Of a stretch of DNA of 15,200 bases, positions 7,055 to 15,200 are shown piece by piece. The DNA lies in contig CAZSSA010000063.1 of the NCBI GenBank assembly GCA_964609375.1, positions 1 to 15,200 of the forward strand. Reading direction: 5' to 3'. Under the pieces are notes generated by a model that ran no database searches, was not told the origin of the DNA, and saw only the letters and a program-made list of their open reading frames with translations. The stretch's first letter is position 1. The number at the start of each line of letters is the position of its first letter. This stretch comes from CAZDUS01 sp964609375. Its GTDB lineage: Bacteria > Verrucomicrobiota > Kiritimatiellia > CAIKKV01 > CAITUY01. The position numbers were made by a program, and so were the translations under genes.

Positions 7055-7812
7055 AAGACCTCTCAACCGACAATCAACGGGACACCCTCCCCGTGAACAC
7101 TCCCGTCGAGGAGCAACCGCCGATCGAGCTGGAAATCGAGGCGGCAAAATCGGCCGGAGCCTCCGAGCGTAAATTCCTGATCATGGCACTCGTCGTTACC
7201 ACCTGCATCGCCATCATCCACTTTTTTGATCTCAAGGACTATGTAACCAATGTTCAAGCATGGAAGAACCGTCTTGATGGCCTTGGCTATTTCGGTTCCT
7301 TCATCTTCGGCCTGGCCTGCACAGCCCTCATCGCCGCAGGAATACCCCGCCTTTTATTCTGCGCCGTCGCCGGAATGCTTTTTGGATTCTGGGAAGGCTT
7401 CATCATCGGCCAATTATCCGCCCTGCTGGGTTCCTACGCCACCTTTGTGTTTGCGCGCTGGGGCGGACGCGAATGGGTGGCCCGCCGCATTGAGAATCGA
7501 CAACGCCTGCGCAATCTCCTTCGCAACCCGTCCACCTTCACCGTCTTCCTCACCCGCCAACTCCCCATCGCCGGGATTGTTCCCAATCTGCTGCTAGGCA
7601 TGACGCCCGTCCGGCACAGGGTCTTCCTGCTGGGTTCGTTCCTCGGGTATCTGCCTAGTTCCGCCATGGTGGCCATGATCGGTAGCGGCCTTGGAAAACA
7701 GTCCTGGGGACAGGCCATGTGGCAAGTTACCCTGGCCATGCTCGGGCTGGGGGCCTTCTCTTCCATCGTCTGGTACCTGCGGAAGAAACTGACTCGTACA
7801 ACGGTTCAGTAG
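7051..7812 (+). CDS. TVP38/TMEM64 family (DedA superfamily) membrane protein
   Basis: A 253-residue inner-membrane protein with the SNARE-associated (VTT/DedA-like) domain. A charged cytoplasmic N-tail (1-40) precedes about six hydrophobic segments (41-60, 83-97, 103-128, 166-187, 190-213, 222-243). The conserved core reads GIPRLLFCAVAGMLFGFWEG at 97-116 and FLTRQLPIAGIVPNLLLGMT at 166-185, with a re-entrant Gly/Pro pattern. ATG 7051 is preferred to the in-frame ATG at 7012 because it forms an ATGA overlap with the upstream stop and has GGGAG eight bases before it. Some DedA-superfamily proteins move lipid carriers or phospholipids across the membrane; undecaprenyl-phosphate recycling is a fitting but unproven role beside the glycosyltransferase. 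Confidence 0.88.
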   Translation: MKDLSTDNQRDTLPVNTPVEEQPPIELEIEAAKSAGASERKFLIMALVVTTCIAIIHFFDLKDYVTNVQAWKNRLDGLGYFGSFIFGLACTALIAAGIPRLLFCAVAGMLFGFWEGFIIGQLSALLGSYATFVFARWGGREWVARRIENRQRLRNLLRNPSTFTVFLTRQLPIAGIVPNLLLGMTPVRHRVFLLGSFLGYLPSSAMVAMIGSGLGKQSWGQAMWQVTLAMLGLGAFSSIVWYLRKKLTRTTVQ

Positions 7813-7849
7813 TCAAGAATCCAGACGTGTTTTCGAGGACGCCCCCCGA

Positions 7850-7895
7850 CTCCCCGCCTCCCCGCCTGAACCCCGAACCCCGAACCCTGAACCCT
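7850..7895. repeat. Short C-rich tandem repeats between convergent genes
   Basis: The 102-base spacer between the convergent TVP38 and LptG genes holds two 8-base units CTCCCCGC (7850-7865) followed by four 7-base units GAACCCC/GAACCCT (7868-7895). No terminator hairpin with a T-run is apparent in either direction. Confidence 0.8.
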
Positions 7896-7914
7896 TCCCC
7901 CGCCACCCCAACCC

Positions 7915-9036
7915 CTACTTCAACCGCGACGTCAACGCCCCGCCAATCACCAGAAATACAATATTCGGCAACCAGCCCGCCAACCACGGCCAGATAATCT
8001 CACGCTTCCCCAAGATCATCCCCGTCTGGACGATGACATAGAATCCAAACAACGCCGCCAAACCAAAGGCCACACTCCTCAACGCCGGACGCCGCACCCC
8101 GCCTGCCGTGGCAGGCAGACTCAACAAAATAAGCACCATACACGCCCACGGCATCGCAATCCGGGCGTAAATATCCACTTCGCGTCTGGCCCGCGCCGCC
8201 CCGCTCAAGTTCGGCCTCGTCCTCAACGACTGGATCATGTCCCATGAGGAAAGGAAATCACTCTTTTGAATCTCGTTCAGCAAATCGGTCGGAGTCTCGG
8301 TAAAGTCGGTCATTTCCACAGGCATTTCAGAGGGCGGGGATAACGGACCCGCCGGCTCGCCGGCTTCATTGTACGGACGGCTCTGCATGTCATAGAACCA
8401 CCATTTTCCATCCATCCATTCCGCCCGCCTGGCAATAATCTCCGTCATCAGGGAACCATCTTCTCGCTCCTGGATAACCTTCACCCCCTTGAACCGACCC
8501 GGATCCCGCATATTAAAGCGGTCCAGCAGCCATTGTCGGTGCGATTCCCCGGCATGGTACAGGTAGTCTTTAACCACAGCCGAAGACTCTCTTTTCCCCT
8601 TGAGTACCCGCTGCTCGTAATCCTCAACCCAACGGGTCGCAAAGGGACCCACCGTCTCCTGCGTCACCGCCCCGAACAGGCTGGCGCAAAACCCGACCGT
8701 CATCAACGGGGTCATCAACCTCCGCACACTCACTCCGCTCGCGCACATCGCCGTCAATTCGTTATGCCGCGCAAACATCGTCAGGGTATATAGCGCCGCC
8801 AGCAATAAGGCGATGGGAAGAATGACCACGATGAACGGCACGAACCCGTTCACGGCAAACAGGTAATACCCGTAGTAAACAAAAACATCCCCTACCGGAA
8901 CCTTGGCTTCCACAAAACTCGGAAAACGCTCAAACAGGTCGAGGACAATATAAAGCATGCAAAATGACCCCAGAACATACCCAAGCGGGACGAGGTACTC
9001 CTTCAGCATGTATCGATCAATAATTTTCATGGCCAT
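7915..9036 (-). CDS. lptG: LptF/LptG family permease, more LptG-like
   Basis: A 373-residue YjgP/YjgQ permease, the membrane part of the LptB2FG ABC transporter that extracts lipopolysaccharide from the inner membrane and feeds the Lpt bridge. Three N-terminal helices (about 14-35, 52-88, 107-124) are followed by a periplasmic beta-jellyroll region (about 130-285) and three C-terminal helices (292-312, 321-342, 349-367). The cytoplasmic coupling segment ARHNELTAMCASGVSVRRLM at 89-108 is a family hallmark, as is LLSLPATAGG near 304-313. The N-terminus IIDRYMLKEY and FPFIVVILPIALLLAALYTL-like pattern resemble LptG rather than LptF. ATG 9036 is used, with AAGG six bases upstream; ATG 9030 is an alternative. 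Its usual LptF partner is not adjacent. Confidence 0.85.
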   Translation of the reverse strand: MAMKIIDRYMLKEYLVPLGYVLGSFCMLYIVLDLFERFPSFVEAKVPVGDVFVYYGYYLFAVNGFVPFIVVILPIALLLAALYTLTMFARHNELTAMCASGVSVRRLMTPLMTVGFCASLFGAVTQETVGPFATRWVEDYEQRVLKGKRESSAVVKDYLYHAGESHRQWLLDRFNMRDPGRFKGVKVIQEREDGSLMTEIIARRAEWMDGKWWFYDMQSRPYNEAGEPAGPLSPPSEMPVEMTDFTETPTDLLNEIQKSDFLSSWDMIQSLRTRPNLSGAARARREVDIYARIAMPWACMVLILLSLPATAGGVRRPALRSVAFGLAALFGFYVIVQTGMILGKREIIWPWLAGWLPNIVFLVIGGALTSRLK

Positions 9037-9077
9037 CCGACGCCTTCACCATCCCGTTCCTGATCAACAGGCGTGTC

Positions 9078-9106
9078 ACTCTAGCCTGAACCCCGGGTGA
9101 ACGCAA
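9078..9106 (-). promoter_or_regulatory. Possible promoter of the LptG-like gene
   Basis: On the minus strand TTGCGT (9106-9101), a 17-base spacer and TAGAGT (9083-9078, four of six -10 matches) would start transcription about 35 bases before the ATG at 9036. The -35 match is weak. Confidence 0.3.
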
Positions 9107-9199
9107 TGCCTTCGTAAACCTCTCTACTGCCATATTACCCCTCGTTAGTGACCCATTGCGAATTGTGGAAAAGTTTTCTTTCGCGTTTTTCGCGTTTTT

Positions 9200-9205
9200 T
9201 ATAAT
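9200..9205 (+). promoter_or_regulatory. Consensus -10 element upstream of the zinc peptidase gene
   Basis: A perfect TATAAT sits at 9200-9205, 43 bases before the AGGAG-led start. No good -35 lies 16-18 bases upstream; instead the T-rich tract TTTCGCGTTTTTCG (9179-9192) occupies that area. The start site would be near 9212. Confidence 0.45.
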
Positions 9206-9234
9206 ATGGCCACCCTTTTGAATGTTAACCCATT

Positions 9235-9239
9235 AGGAG
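9235..9239 (+). promoter_or_regulatory. Ribosome-binding site AGGAG deciding the zinc peptidase start
   Basis: AGGAG lies nine bases before ATG 9249 but only three before ATG 9243. The longer spacing is functional in most bacteria, so 9249 is favoured. Confidence 0.7.
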
Positions 9240-9248
9240 ACCATGACC

Positions 9249-9944
9249 ATGTTTTTTGATCCGCTATATCTTCTCTTTGTCGGCCCCGGCATGATCCTGG
9301 CCGTTTTCGCCTCCCTCAAAGTCAAGATGACCTTCAGCAAGTATTCACAAGTGGCTTCCCAGTTGGGCGCCACCGGCGCCATGGCTGCCCGCCGCCTGCT
9401 TGACCAGCAGGGTTTGCACGACGTCGCCGTTGAACCCATCGACGGCATGTTGAGCGATCATTACGACCCCACCACGCGCACACTCCGTCTCTCCCCCGAC
9501 GTCTACGGATCCAACTCGCTCGCCGCCATCGGTGTCGCCTGTCACGAAGCAGGCCACGCCCTTCAACATGCCACGGGTTACGCCTGGCTCGGAATGCGTA
9601 CCGCTCTCGTCCCCGCCACCCAGTTTGGCAGCTTCGGCTCCTATATTTTCTTCTTTCTCGGCATGTTCCTCCAGAGCCCCAACCTGGTCCTCATCGGCGT
9701 CATTCTCTTTTCCATCGTTGTCGCCTTCTCCATCGTCACCCTCCCCGTGGAGTGGGATGCCTCCGCCCGCGCCAGACGCCTCATGGTTTCCGCCGGAATC
9801 GTCTCCTATCATGAACAGGAGGATGCCGGACGCGTTTTGAACGCCGCCTTCCTTACCTATGTCGCCTCGGCAGTCACCTCCATGCTAACCCTCCTCTATT
9901 ACCTCTATCGCGCCGGACTGCTCGGCGGCAGAAGGGACGACTAA
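9249..9944 (+). CDS. YugP-type membrane zinc metallopeptidase
   Basis: A 231-residue membrane zinc protease of the neutral zinc metallopeptidase (YugP) family. After an N-terminal membrane helix come the conserved block SKYSQVASQLGATGAMAARR and DHYDPTTRTLRLSPDVYGSN, then the zinc motif HEAGH at about 99-103 with the catalytic Glu100. Two or three hydrophobic segments follow (about 127-165), then LPVEWDASARA, whose Glu168 is the likely third zinc ligand, and a C-terminal membrane helix. Spacing and wording closely follow Bacillus subtilis YugP. The physiological substrate of the family is unknown to me. It is divergent from the LptG gene and is followed after three bases by the DJ-1 gene, so the two probably share a transcript. 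Confidence 0.92.
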   Translation: MFFDPLYLLFVGPGMILAVFASLKVKMTFSKYSQVASQLGATGAMAARRLLDQQGLHDVAVEPIDGMLSDHYDPTTRTLRLSPDVYGSNSLAAIGVACHEAGHALQHATGYAWLGMRTALVPATQFGSFGSYIFFFLGMFLQSPNLVLIGVILFSIVVAFSIVTLPVEWDASARARRLMVSAGIVSYHEQEDAGRVLNAAFLTYVASAVTSMLTLLYYLYRAGLLGGRRDD

Positions 9945-9947
9945 CCC

Positions 9948-10493
9948 ATGAATACCGTTCTCGTCCCGCTGGCCGATGGCGTCGAGGAAATGGAAGCTGT
10001 GATCCTGGTGGACGTCCTCCGTCGCGCACACATGGAAGTCATCACCGCCAGCCTGCACGGCAACCCCGTCACCGCTTCACGCGGCATCCGGATCGTCCCC
10101 GATAAACTCTGGCAGGACATCTCCCCCAACTCCTTTGACGTGCTGGCAATTCCCGGCGGCGCCGAAGGCGTCAACAACCTATCGAAAGATACCCGCGTGC
10201 TGGATGCCGTCTGCGCCTTCGATAGCGCTAATAAATGGATCGCCGCCGTTTGCGCCGGCCCGCTTGTCCTTCAGAAGGCTGGCATCCTGAAAGGACGTCG
10301 CGTCACCTGTCACCCCGGAGTAGCCGATCAGCTAACCGCCACCCCTCGCCTGACCGATCGTGTCGTGGTGGATGGTCGCCTGGTCACCAGCCAGGGCCCC
10401 GGAACCTCATTCGAGTTTGCCCTCACACTGGTCCGCCTCATTATGGGTCCCGACAAAGCCCTCTCCCTCGGCAAGGCCATGATCCTGCCCTGA
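9948..10493 (+). CDS. DJ-1/PfpI family protein, YajL-like
   Basis: A 181-residue cytosolic protein of the DJ-1/ThiJ/PfpI superfamily, the length of E. coli YajL and human DJ-1. The N-terminal LADGVEEMEAVILVDVLRRA holds the conserved Glu16; PGG at 69-71 and AAVCAGPLVL at 99-108 hold the nucleophile-elbow Cys102; TSQGPGTSFEFAL at 147-159 is the YajL/DJ-1 C-terminal signature. Members act as oxidative-stress sensors, chaperones or glyoxalase/deglycase-type enzymes, with disputed substrates; sequence cannot separate these. The start is only three bases after the zinc peptidase stop, so the gene is probably co-transcribed and may rely on re-initiation. The 24-base inverted repeat downstream follows its stop by 17 bases. 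Confidence 0.9.
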   Translation: MNTVLVPLADGVEEMEAVILVDVLRRAHMEVITASLHGNPVTASRGIRIVPDKLWQDISPNSFDVLAIPGGAEGVNNLSKDTRVLDAVCAFDSANKWIAAVCAGPLVLQKAGILKGRRVTCHPGVADQLTATPRLTDRVVVDGRLVTSQGPGTSFEFALTLVRLIMGPDKALSLGKAMILP

Positions 10494-10510
10494 GAATCTC
10501 TTCGTTCATA

Positions 10511-10579
10511 AGGGCGGGACGGCCAGGCCCGCCGGGTCTGCAGGAAACAGAATCACGGCGGGCCTGGCCGTCCCGCCCT
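10511..10579. repeat. Perfect 24-bp inverted repeat downstream of the DJ-1 gene
   Basis: The left arm is 10511-10534 (starting AGGGCGGGACGGCCAGG) and the right arm 10556-10579 is its exact reverse complement, separated by a 21-base loop. All 24 pairs match and no T-run follows either arm, so this is stronger than, and unlike, a normal intrinsic terminator. It may still end the upstream transcript, or be a REP- or MITE-like mobile palindrome. The rest of the 260-base spacer to rpoD holds only promoter-like sequence. Confidence 0.85.
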
Positions 10580-10662
10580 GCCGAAAATCGCCAAAACCCG
10601 GAAAGGCGCCCCGTTAGTGCAGTGTGCCCCCCACTACATTTTAACTGTCGCGGAATTTTAAC

Positions 10663-10690
10663 TTGATCGACAGGTTTTTTCTGTCATAGT
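10663..10690 (+). promoter_or_regulatory. Possible rpoD promoter with an internal inverted repeat
   Basis: TTGATC (10663-10668), a 16-base spacer and CATAGT (10685-10690) form a moderate sigma-70-like promoter. GACAG (10669-10673) and CTGTC (10681-10685) form a 5-base inverted repeat around a T-rich loop between the two elements, a possible operator. This would leave a 5' leader of about 57 bases before the rpoD start. Confidence 0.35.
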
Positions 10691-10753
10691 TGACCATTCG
10701 ACGTTGTATTGTGCCGTAGTGTCAGCTTATCGGATTCAGTTCAAAGGAAAGTC

Positions 10754-12730
<1,977 letters not shown>

Positions 12731-12777
12731 CAGGACAAACCCAATTCATGTCCCGCACAATTAGAATGGAGAAATAG

Positions 12778-13209
12778 ATGATAGCGACCGCATGTTCAAT
12801 AATGACGAATCCTTGTGATTACCCTCTCTACACCCTGATTACCGCCATGCTGGCGGCATTCCTTCTGGGCACGTTGCTCGGAATGCGATTCCGGTTCCGC
12901 CGCGGCGGCTCACGGGTGGTCCGCACCACCGAACTCTATGTCGGCAACCTCTCCCCGGAATCCGACGAGCAAAGCATCCGTAAACAGTTCGAACGCTTCG
13001 GCGAAGTCCGCGACGTCCGGCTGATTTCCGGCCGTGGCGATGACGACCGCAAACCCTTCGCCTTCCTGAGCATGGGCAGCGTCGAATCCGCCCAGGCCGC
13101 CGCCAACGGCATGAATGGCAAGGAAATCGACGGCCAGAAGGTGTCCGTCAGCGAGGCCCGTTCCCGTCGGCGTCGTAATGGCGGTGGCAGCGGCGGCATG
13201 CATCGCTAA
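12778..13209 (+). CDS. Membrane-anchored RRM (RNA recognition motif) protein
   Basis: A 143-residue protein with one RNA recognition motif. RNP2 is LYVGNL at 53-58 and RNP1 is RKPFAFLSM at 91-99, with the two key aromatics Phe94 and Phe96; Pro replaces the usual Gly in RNP1. The order beta1 - helix (DEQSIRKQFERFGEV) - RNP1 - helix (SAQAAANGMNG) - beta4 is complete. Residues about 17-37 (YTLITAMLAAFLLGTLLGMR) form a hydrophobic helix followed by RFRFRRGG, so the protein is probably anchored in the inner membrane with the RRM in the cytoplasm. A basic Arg/Gly tail ends it. GGAG six bases before ATG 12778 supports that start. Bacterial RRM proteins usually lack a membrane helix. It follows rpoD and precedes a terminator, suggesting a two-gene operon. 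Confidence 0.88.
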   Translation: MIATACSIMTNPCDYPLYTLITAMLAAFLLGTLLGMRFRFRRGGSRVVRTTELYVGNLSPESDEQSIRKQFERFGEVRDVRLISGRGDDDRKPFAFLSMGSVESAQAAANGMNGKEIDGQKVSVSEARSRRRRNGGGSGGMHR

Positions 13210-13233
13210 AACACGTTCCTTACAATGAACCGG

Positions 13234-13264
13234 ACGGGCGGACACCATGTCCGCCCGTTTTTTT
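13234..13264 (+). terminator. Intrinsic terminator after the RRM gene
   Basis: ACGGGCGGACA (13234-13244) and TGTCCGCCCGT (13248-13258) form a perfect 11-base-pair stem with a CCA loop, followed by seven T residues (13258-13264). It ends the rpoD-RRM transcript. Confidence 0.93.
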
Positions 13265-13299
13265 ATCCATTAAACCTGAATCCCCCAAGGCAACTCTCT

Positions 13300-13305
13300 T
13301 ATAAT
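13300..13305 (+). promoter_or_regulatory. Consensus -10 element upstream of the ABC-F gene
   Basis: TATAAT at 13300-13305 lies 61 bases before the ATG; the best -35 is CTGAAT (13276-13281) at 18 bases, a half match. TTTCGCGTTTTTCG (13321-13334), also found near the zinc peptidase promoter, follows it in the presumed leader. Confidence 0.4.
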
Positions 13306-13366
13306 GTCTTCTTTGGTGTATTTCGCGTTTTTCGTAGTTTAACGGCTTTTCACAGACTGCATCAAC

Positions 13367-15199
13367 ATGGCCCTCTTAAGTCTCAAAAATGTCAGCCTCC
13401 GCTTCGGGGGTGAACCTCTGCTCGATGATGTGGAACTGCACATCGAGCGGGGTGACCGCATCTGCCTGCTTGGCGTCAACGGCTCGGGGAAAAGCTCCAT
13501 GCTCCGCGTCCTGGCCGGCGAAACCAAACCGGATTCCGGCCAGGTCATCCGGGCATCGGAAGTCCGTATCTCCCGCCTCCCCCAGCAGGTCCCAAGCCAC
13601 CTCAACGGCCATACACTGGATATCGTCTGCCCCGGACACGAGGATCCCGATAATGCCCGCCAGGCTCTCGAAGCCCGGCAAATCCTCTCCCGACTTCAAC
13701 TCGACCCCGAAGCCGAGTTCTCCTCCCTCTCCGGGGGTACCCGTCGCCGGGTCCTTCTCGCCCATACCCTCCTCGGCTCCCCCGATGTCGTCCTCCTCGA
13801 TGAACCTACCAACCATCTCGACCTCGATTCCATCGCCTGGCTGGAATCCTTTCTCCTGCGCTATTGCCGGACCTTCCTCTTCATCACCCATGACCGCTCC
13901 TTCCTCCGCCGCCTCGCCTCGCGCGTCGTCGAACTCGACCGCGGCCACCTGAGCGACTGGAATTGCAATTACGATACCTTCCTGATCCGTAAAGCCGAAG
14001 CCCTCCAAGCCGAGGCCCAACAACAGCAACGCTTCGATAAACTCCTTGAAAAAGAGGAGGCGTGGCGCCTCCAGGGCGTCAAGGCAAGGGCCGTCCGCAA
14101 TCAGGGCCGGTTGCGCGCCTTGGAATCACTCCGTATCGAACGACGCCAACGGCGCGAACTCGGCGGCTCGGTGAAAATGACCATCCAGGACGCCAACCGC
14201 ACCGGACAAGTCGTATTGAAGGCCGATAATGTCTCGTTCGCCTATGACCGTCCGCTGATCCGCAACTTCTCCACCGTCCTCGGTCGTGGCGACAAGGTTG
14301 GCATCATCGGCCCCAACGGCTGCGGCAAAACCACCCTGCTCCGTCTTCTCCTTGAACCGGAGGGCGCACGCGACAGTCTGGTCCCGAAAGAGGGAACGAT
14401 CACCCACGGCACAAACCTCCAGATTGCCTACTCGGACCAGCTCCGCACTCAACTGGATGAGACCCAATCGTTGGCGGACAACATTTCCCAAGGCCGCGAA
14501 TTCGTCATGATCAACGGCTTCCGCCGCCATGTCATCAGCTATCTGGAGGATTTCCTATTCAGCCCCGACCGCGCCCGCCAGCCGGTATCCGTTCTCTCCG
14601 GCGGCGAACGAAACCGCCTGTTGCTCGCCCGCCTTTTCTCCGAGCCTTCGAACGTCCTGGTCCTGGATGAACCCACCAACGATCTGGATCTGGACACCCT
14701 CGAATTGCTCGAAGAGCAATTGTCGAACTATGCCGGAACCGTCCTGTTGGTCAGCCATGACCGCGCCTTCCTGAACGATGTGGCAACCAGTGTCCTTGTC
14801 TTTGAGAAACATCCCGCCGACAGCACGGACATTTGGCTGGCTGACAACGAGGGTTGGTACATCAACGAGTATGTAGGCGGCTATGACGATTGGGCGGCAC
14901 GCCGCGTCGTTCCACCGGAGCCGGAACCCGAGAAGAAACCCACGCCGCCTCCCCGCCCCAAACCAACAAAGAAGAAGCTATCCGATTGGGAACGCCGCGA
15001 ACTGGATGCCCTGCCCGGAAAAATCGAGGCACTCGAGGCCGAACAGGCGCAATGGCATGCCCGCATGGCCAACCCGGCGTTCTATCGTCAATCCAGCGCC
15101 GAAATTGCCAGTGCCCAAAAACGAGCCGAAGAACTCATCGCGGAACTCGAAACCGTATATCAGCGCTGGGAAAAACTGGAATCCATGGCCGCCCAATAA
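13367..15199 (+). CDS. uup: ABC-F family ATPase, Uup type
   Basis: A 610-residue soluble protein with two ABC ATPase domains and no membrane segment, the ABC-F layout. Domain 1: Walker A GVNGSGKS at 36-43, signature LSGGT at 121-125, Walker B VVLLDEPTNHLDL at 141-153. Domain 2: Walker A GPNGCGKT at 315-322, signature LSGGE at 410-414, Walker B VLVLDEPTNDLDL at 430-442. The inter-domain linker at about 205-270 has the basic NQGRLRALESLRIERRQRR block of Uup proteins. A Pro-rich hinge (516-536) leads to a C-terminal coiled coil (538-606), also Uup-typical. ABC-F proteins act on ribosomes; Uup is tied to ribosome function and to DNA-related phenotypes. The gene ends one base before the window edge, complete. 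No clear Shine-Dalgarno precedes ATG 13367. Confidence 0.9.
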   Translation: MALLSLKNVSLRFGGEPLLDDVELHIERGDRICLLGVNGSGKSSMLRVLAGETKPDSGQVIRASEVRISRLPQQVPSHLNGHTLDIVCPGHEDPDNARQALEARQILSRLQLDPEAEFSSLSGGTRRRVLLAHTLLGSPDVVLLDEPTNHLDLDSIAWLESFLLRYCRTFLFITHDRSFLRRLASRVVELDRGHLSDWNCNYDTFLIRKAEALQAEAQQQQRFDKLLEKEEAWRLQGVKARAVRNQGRLRALESLRIERRQRRELGGSVKMTIQDANRTGQVVLKADNVSFAYDRPLIRNFSTVLGRGDKVGIIGPNGCGKTTLLRLLLEPEGARDSLVPKEGTITHGTNLQIAYSDQLRTQLDETQSLADNISQGREFVMINGFRRHVISYLEDFLFSPDRARQPVSVLSGGERNRLLLARLFSEPSNVLVLDEPTNDLDLDTLELLEEQLSNYAGTVLLVSHDRAFLNDVATSVLVFEKHPADSTDIWLADNEGWYINEYVGGYDDWAARRVVPPEPEPEKKPTPPPRPKPTKKKLSDWERRELDALPGKIEALEAEQAQWHARMANPAFYRQSSAEIASAQKRAEELIAELETVYQRWEKLESMAAQ

Positions 15200-15200
15200 C

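Noticed and set aside
8101..8116. Hairpin GCCTGCCGTGGCAGGC
   Set aside because: It lies inside the LptG-like gene and encodes the conserved LPATAGG stretch, so protein constraint explains it.
13340..13351. TAACGGCTTTTC upstream of the ABC-F gene, matching part of the Fic promoter repeat region (1330-1341)
   Set aside because: Several pairs of matching 12-mers are expected by chance in this window, and there is no second copy or 33-base phasing near the ABC-F gene.

Overview
The window looks like chromosomal DNA from a GC-rich, Gram-negative bacterium. The evidence is an LptG-type lipopolysaccharide export permease, a LemA lipoprotein with a lipobox, an ArnT-like sugar transferase and a primary sigma factor with an Ala/Lys/Pro-rich N-terminal tail. 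That tail, together with short tandem repeats at gene junctions, recalls the Verrucomicrobiota/Kiritimatiellota/Lentisphaerota group, but this placement is a low-confidence inference. Nearly every base is coding or short intergenic; no spacer exceeds 300 bases. I see no tRNA, rRNA, CRISPR array, insertion sequence or prophage.

Layout. 1-234: the 3' end of an unrecognised + strand gene, convergent with a - strand Fic-domain protein (341-1327). The Fic promoter carries three copies of an 11-base motif spaced 33 bases apart. 1442-3311, - strand: an operon of LemA lipoprotein, a YgcG-like TPM protein with a Gly/Ser tail, and a second TPM protein. 3571-4566, +: a SrkA/YihE-type kinase. 4649-7812, +: a PAP2 phosphatase fused to an ArnT-like glycosyltransferase, translationally coupled (ATGA overlap) to a TVP38/TMEM64 (DedA superfamily) membrane protein. 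7915-9036, -: an LptG-like permease. 9249-10493, +: a YugP-type membrane zinc protease and a DJ-1/PfpI protein. 10511-10579: a perfect 24-base-pair inverted repeat. 10754-13209, +: rpoD followed by a small membrane-anchored RRM protein, closed by a clear intrinsic terminator. 13367-15199, +: a Uup-type ABC-F ATPase.

How the genes fit together. Most of the window concerns the envelope (lipid-linked sugar transfer, phosphatase, carrier-lipid or DedA-type transport, LPS export, LemA/TPM) plus core gene expression and stress (sigma factor, RRM protein, ABC-F, SrkA, DJ-1). The leftmost 1.4 kb (unknown gene plus Fic) differs in strand composition from the rest and may be a recent arrival.

Most distinctive items: the triple operator-like array over the Fic promoter beside an N-terminal helix-turn-helix in the same protein; the PAP2-ArnT fusion with Asp in place of the usual PSGH histidine; and the membrane-anchored RRM protein co-directional with rpoD.
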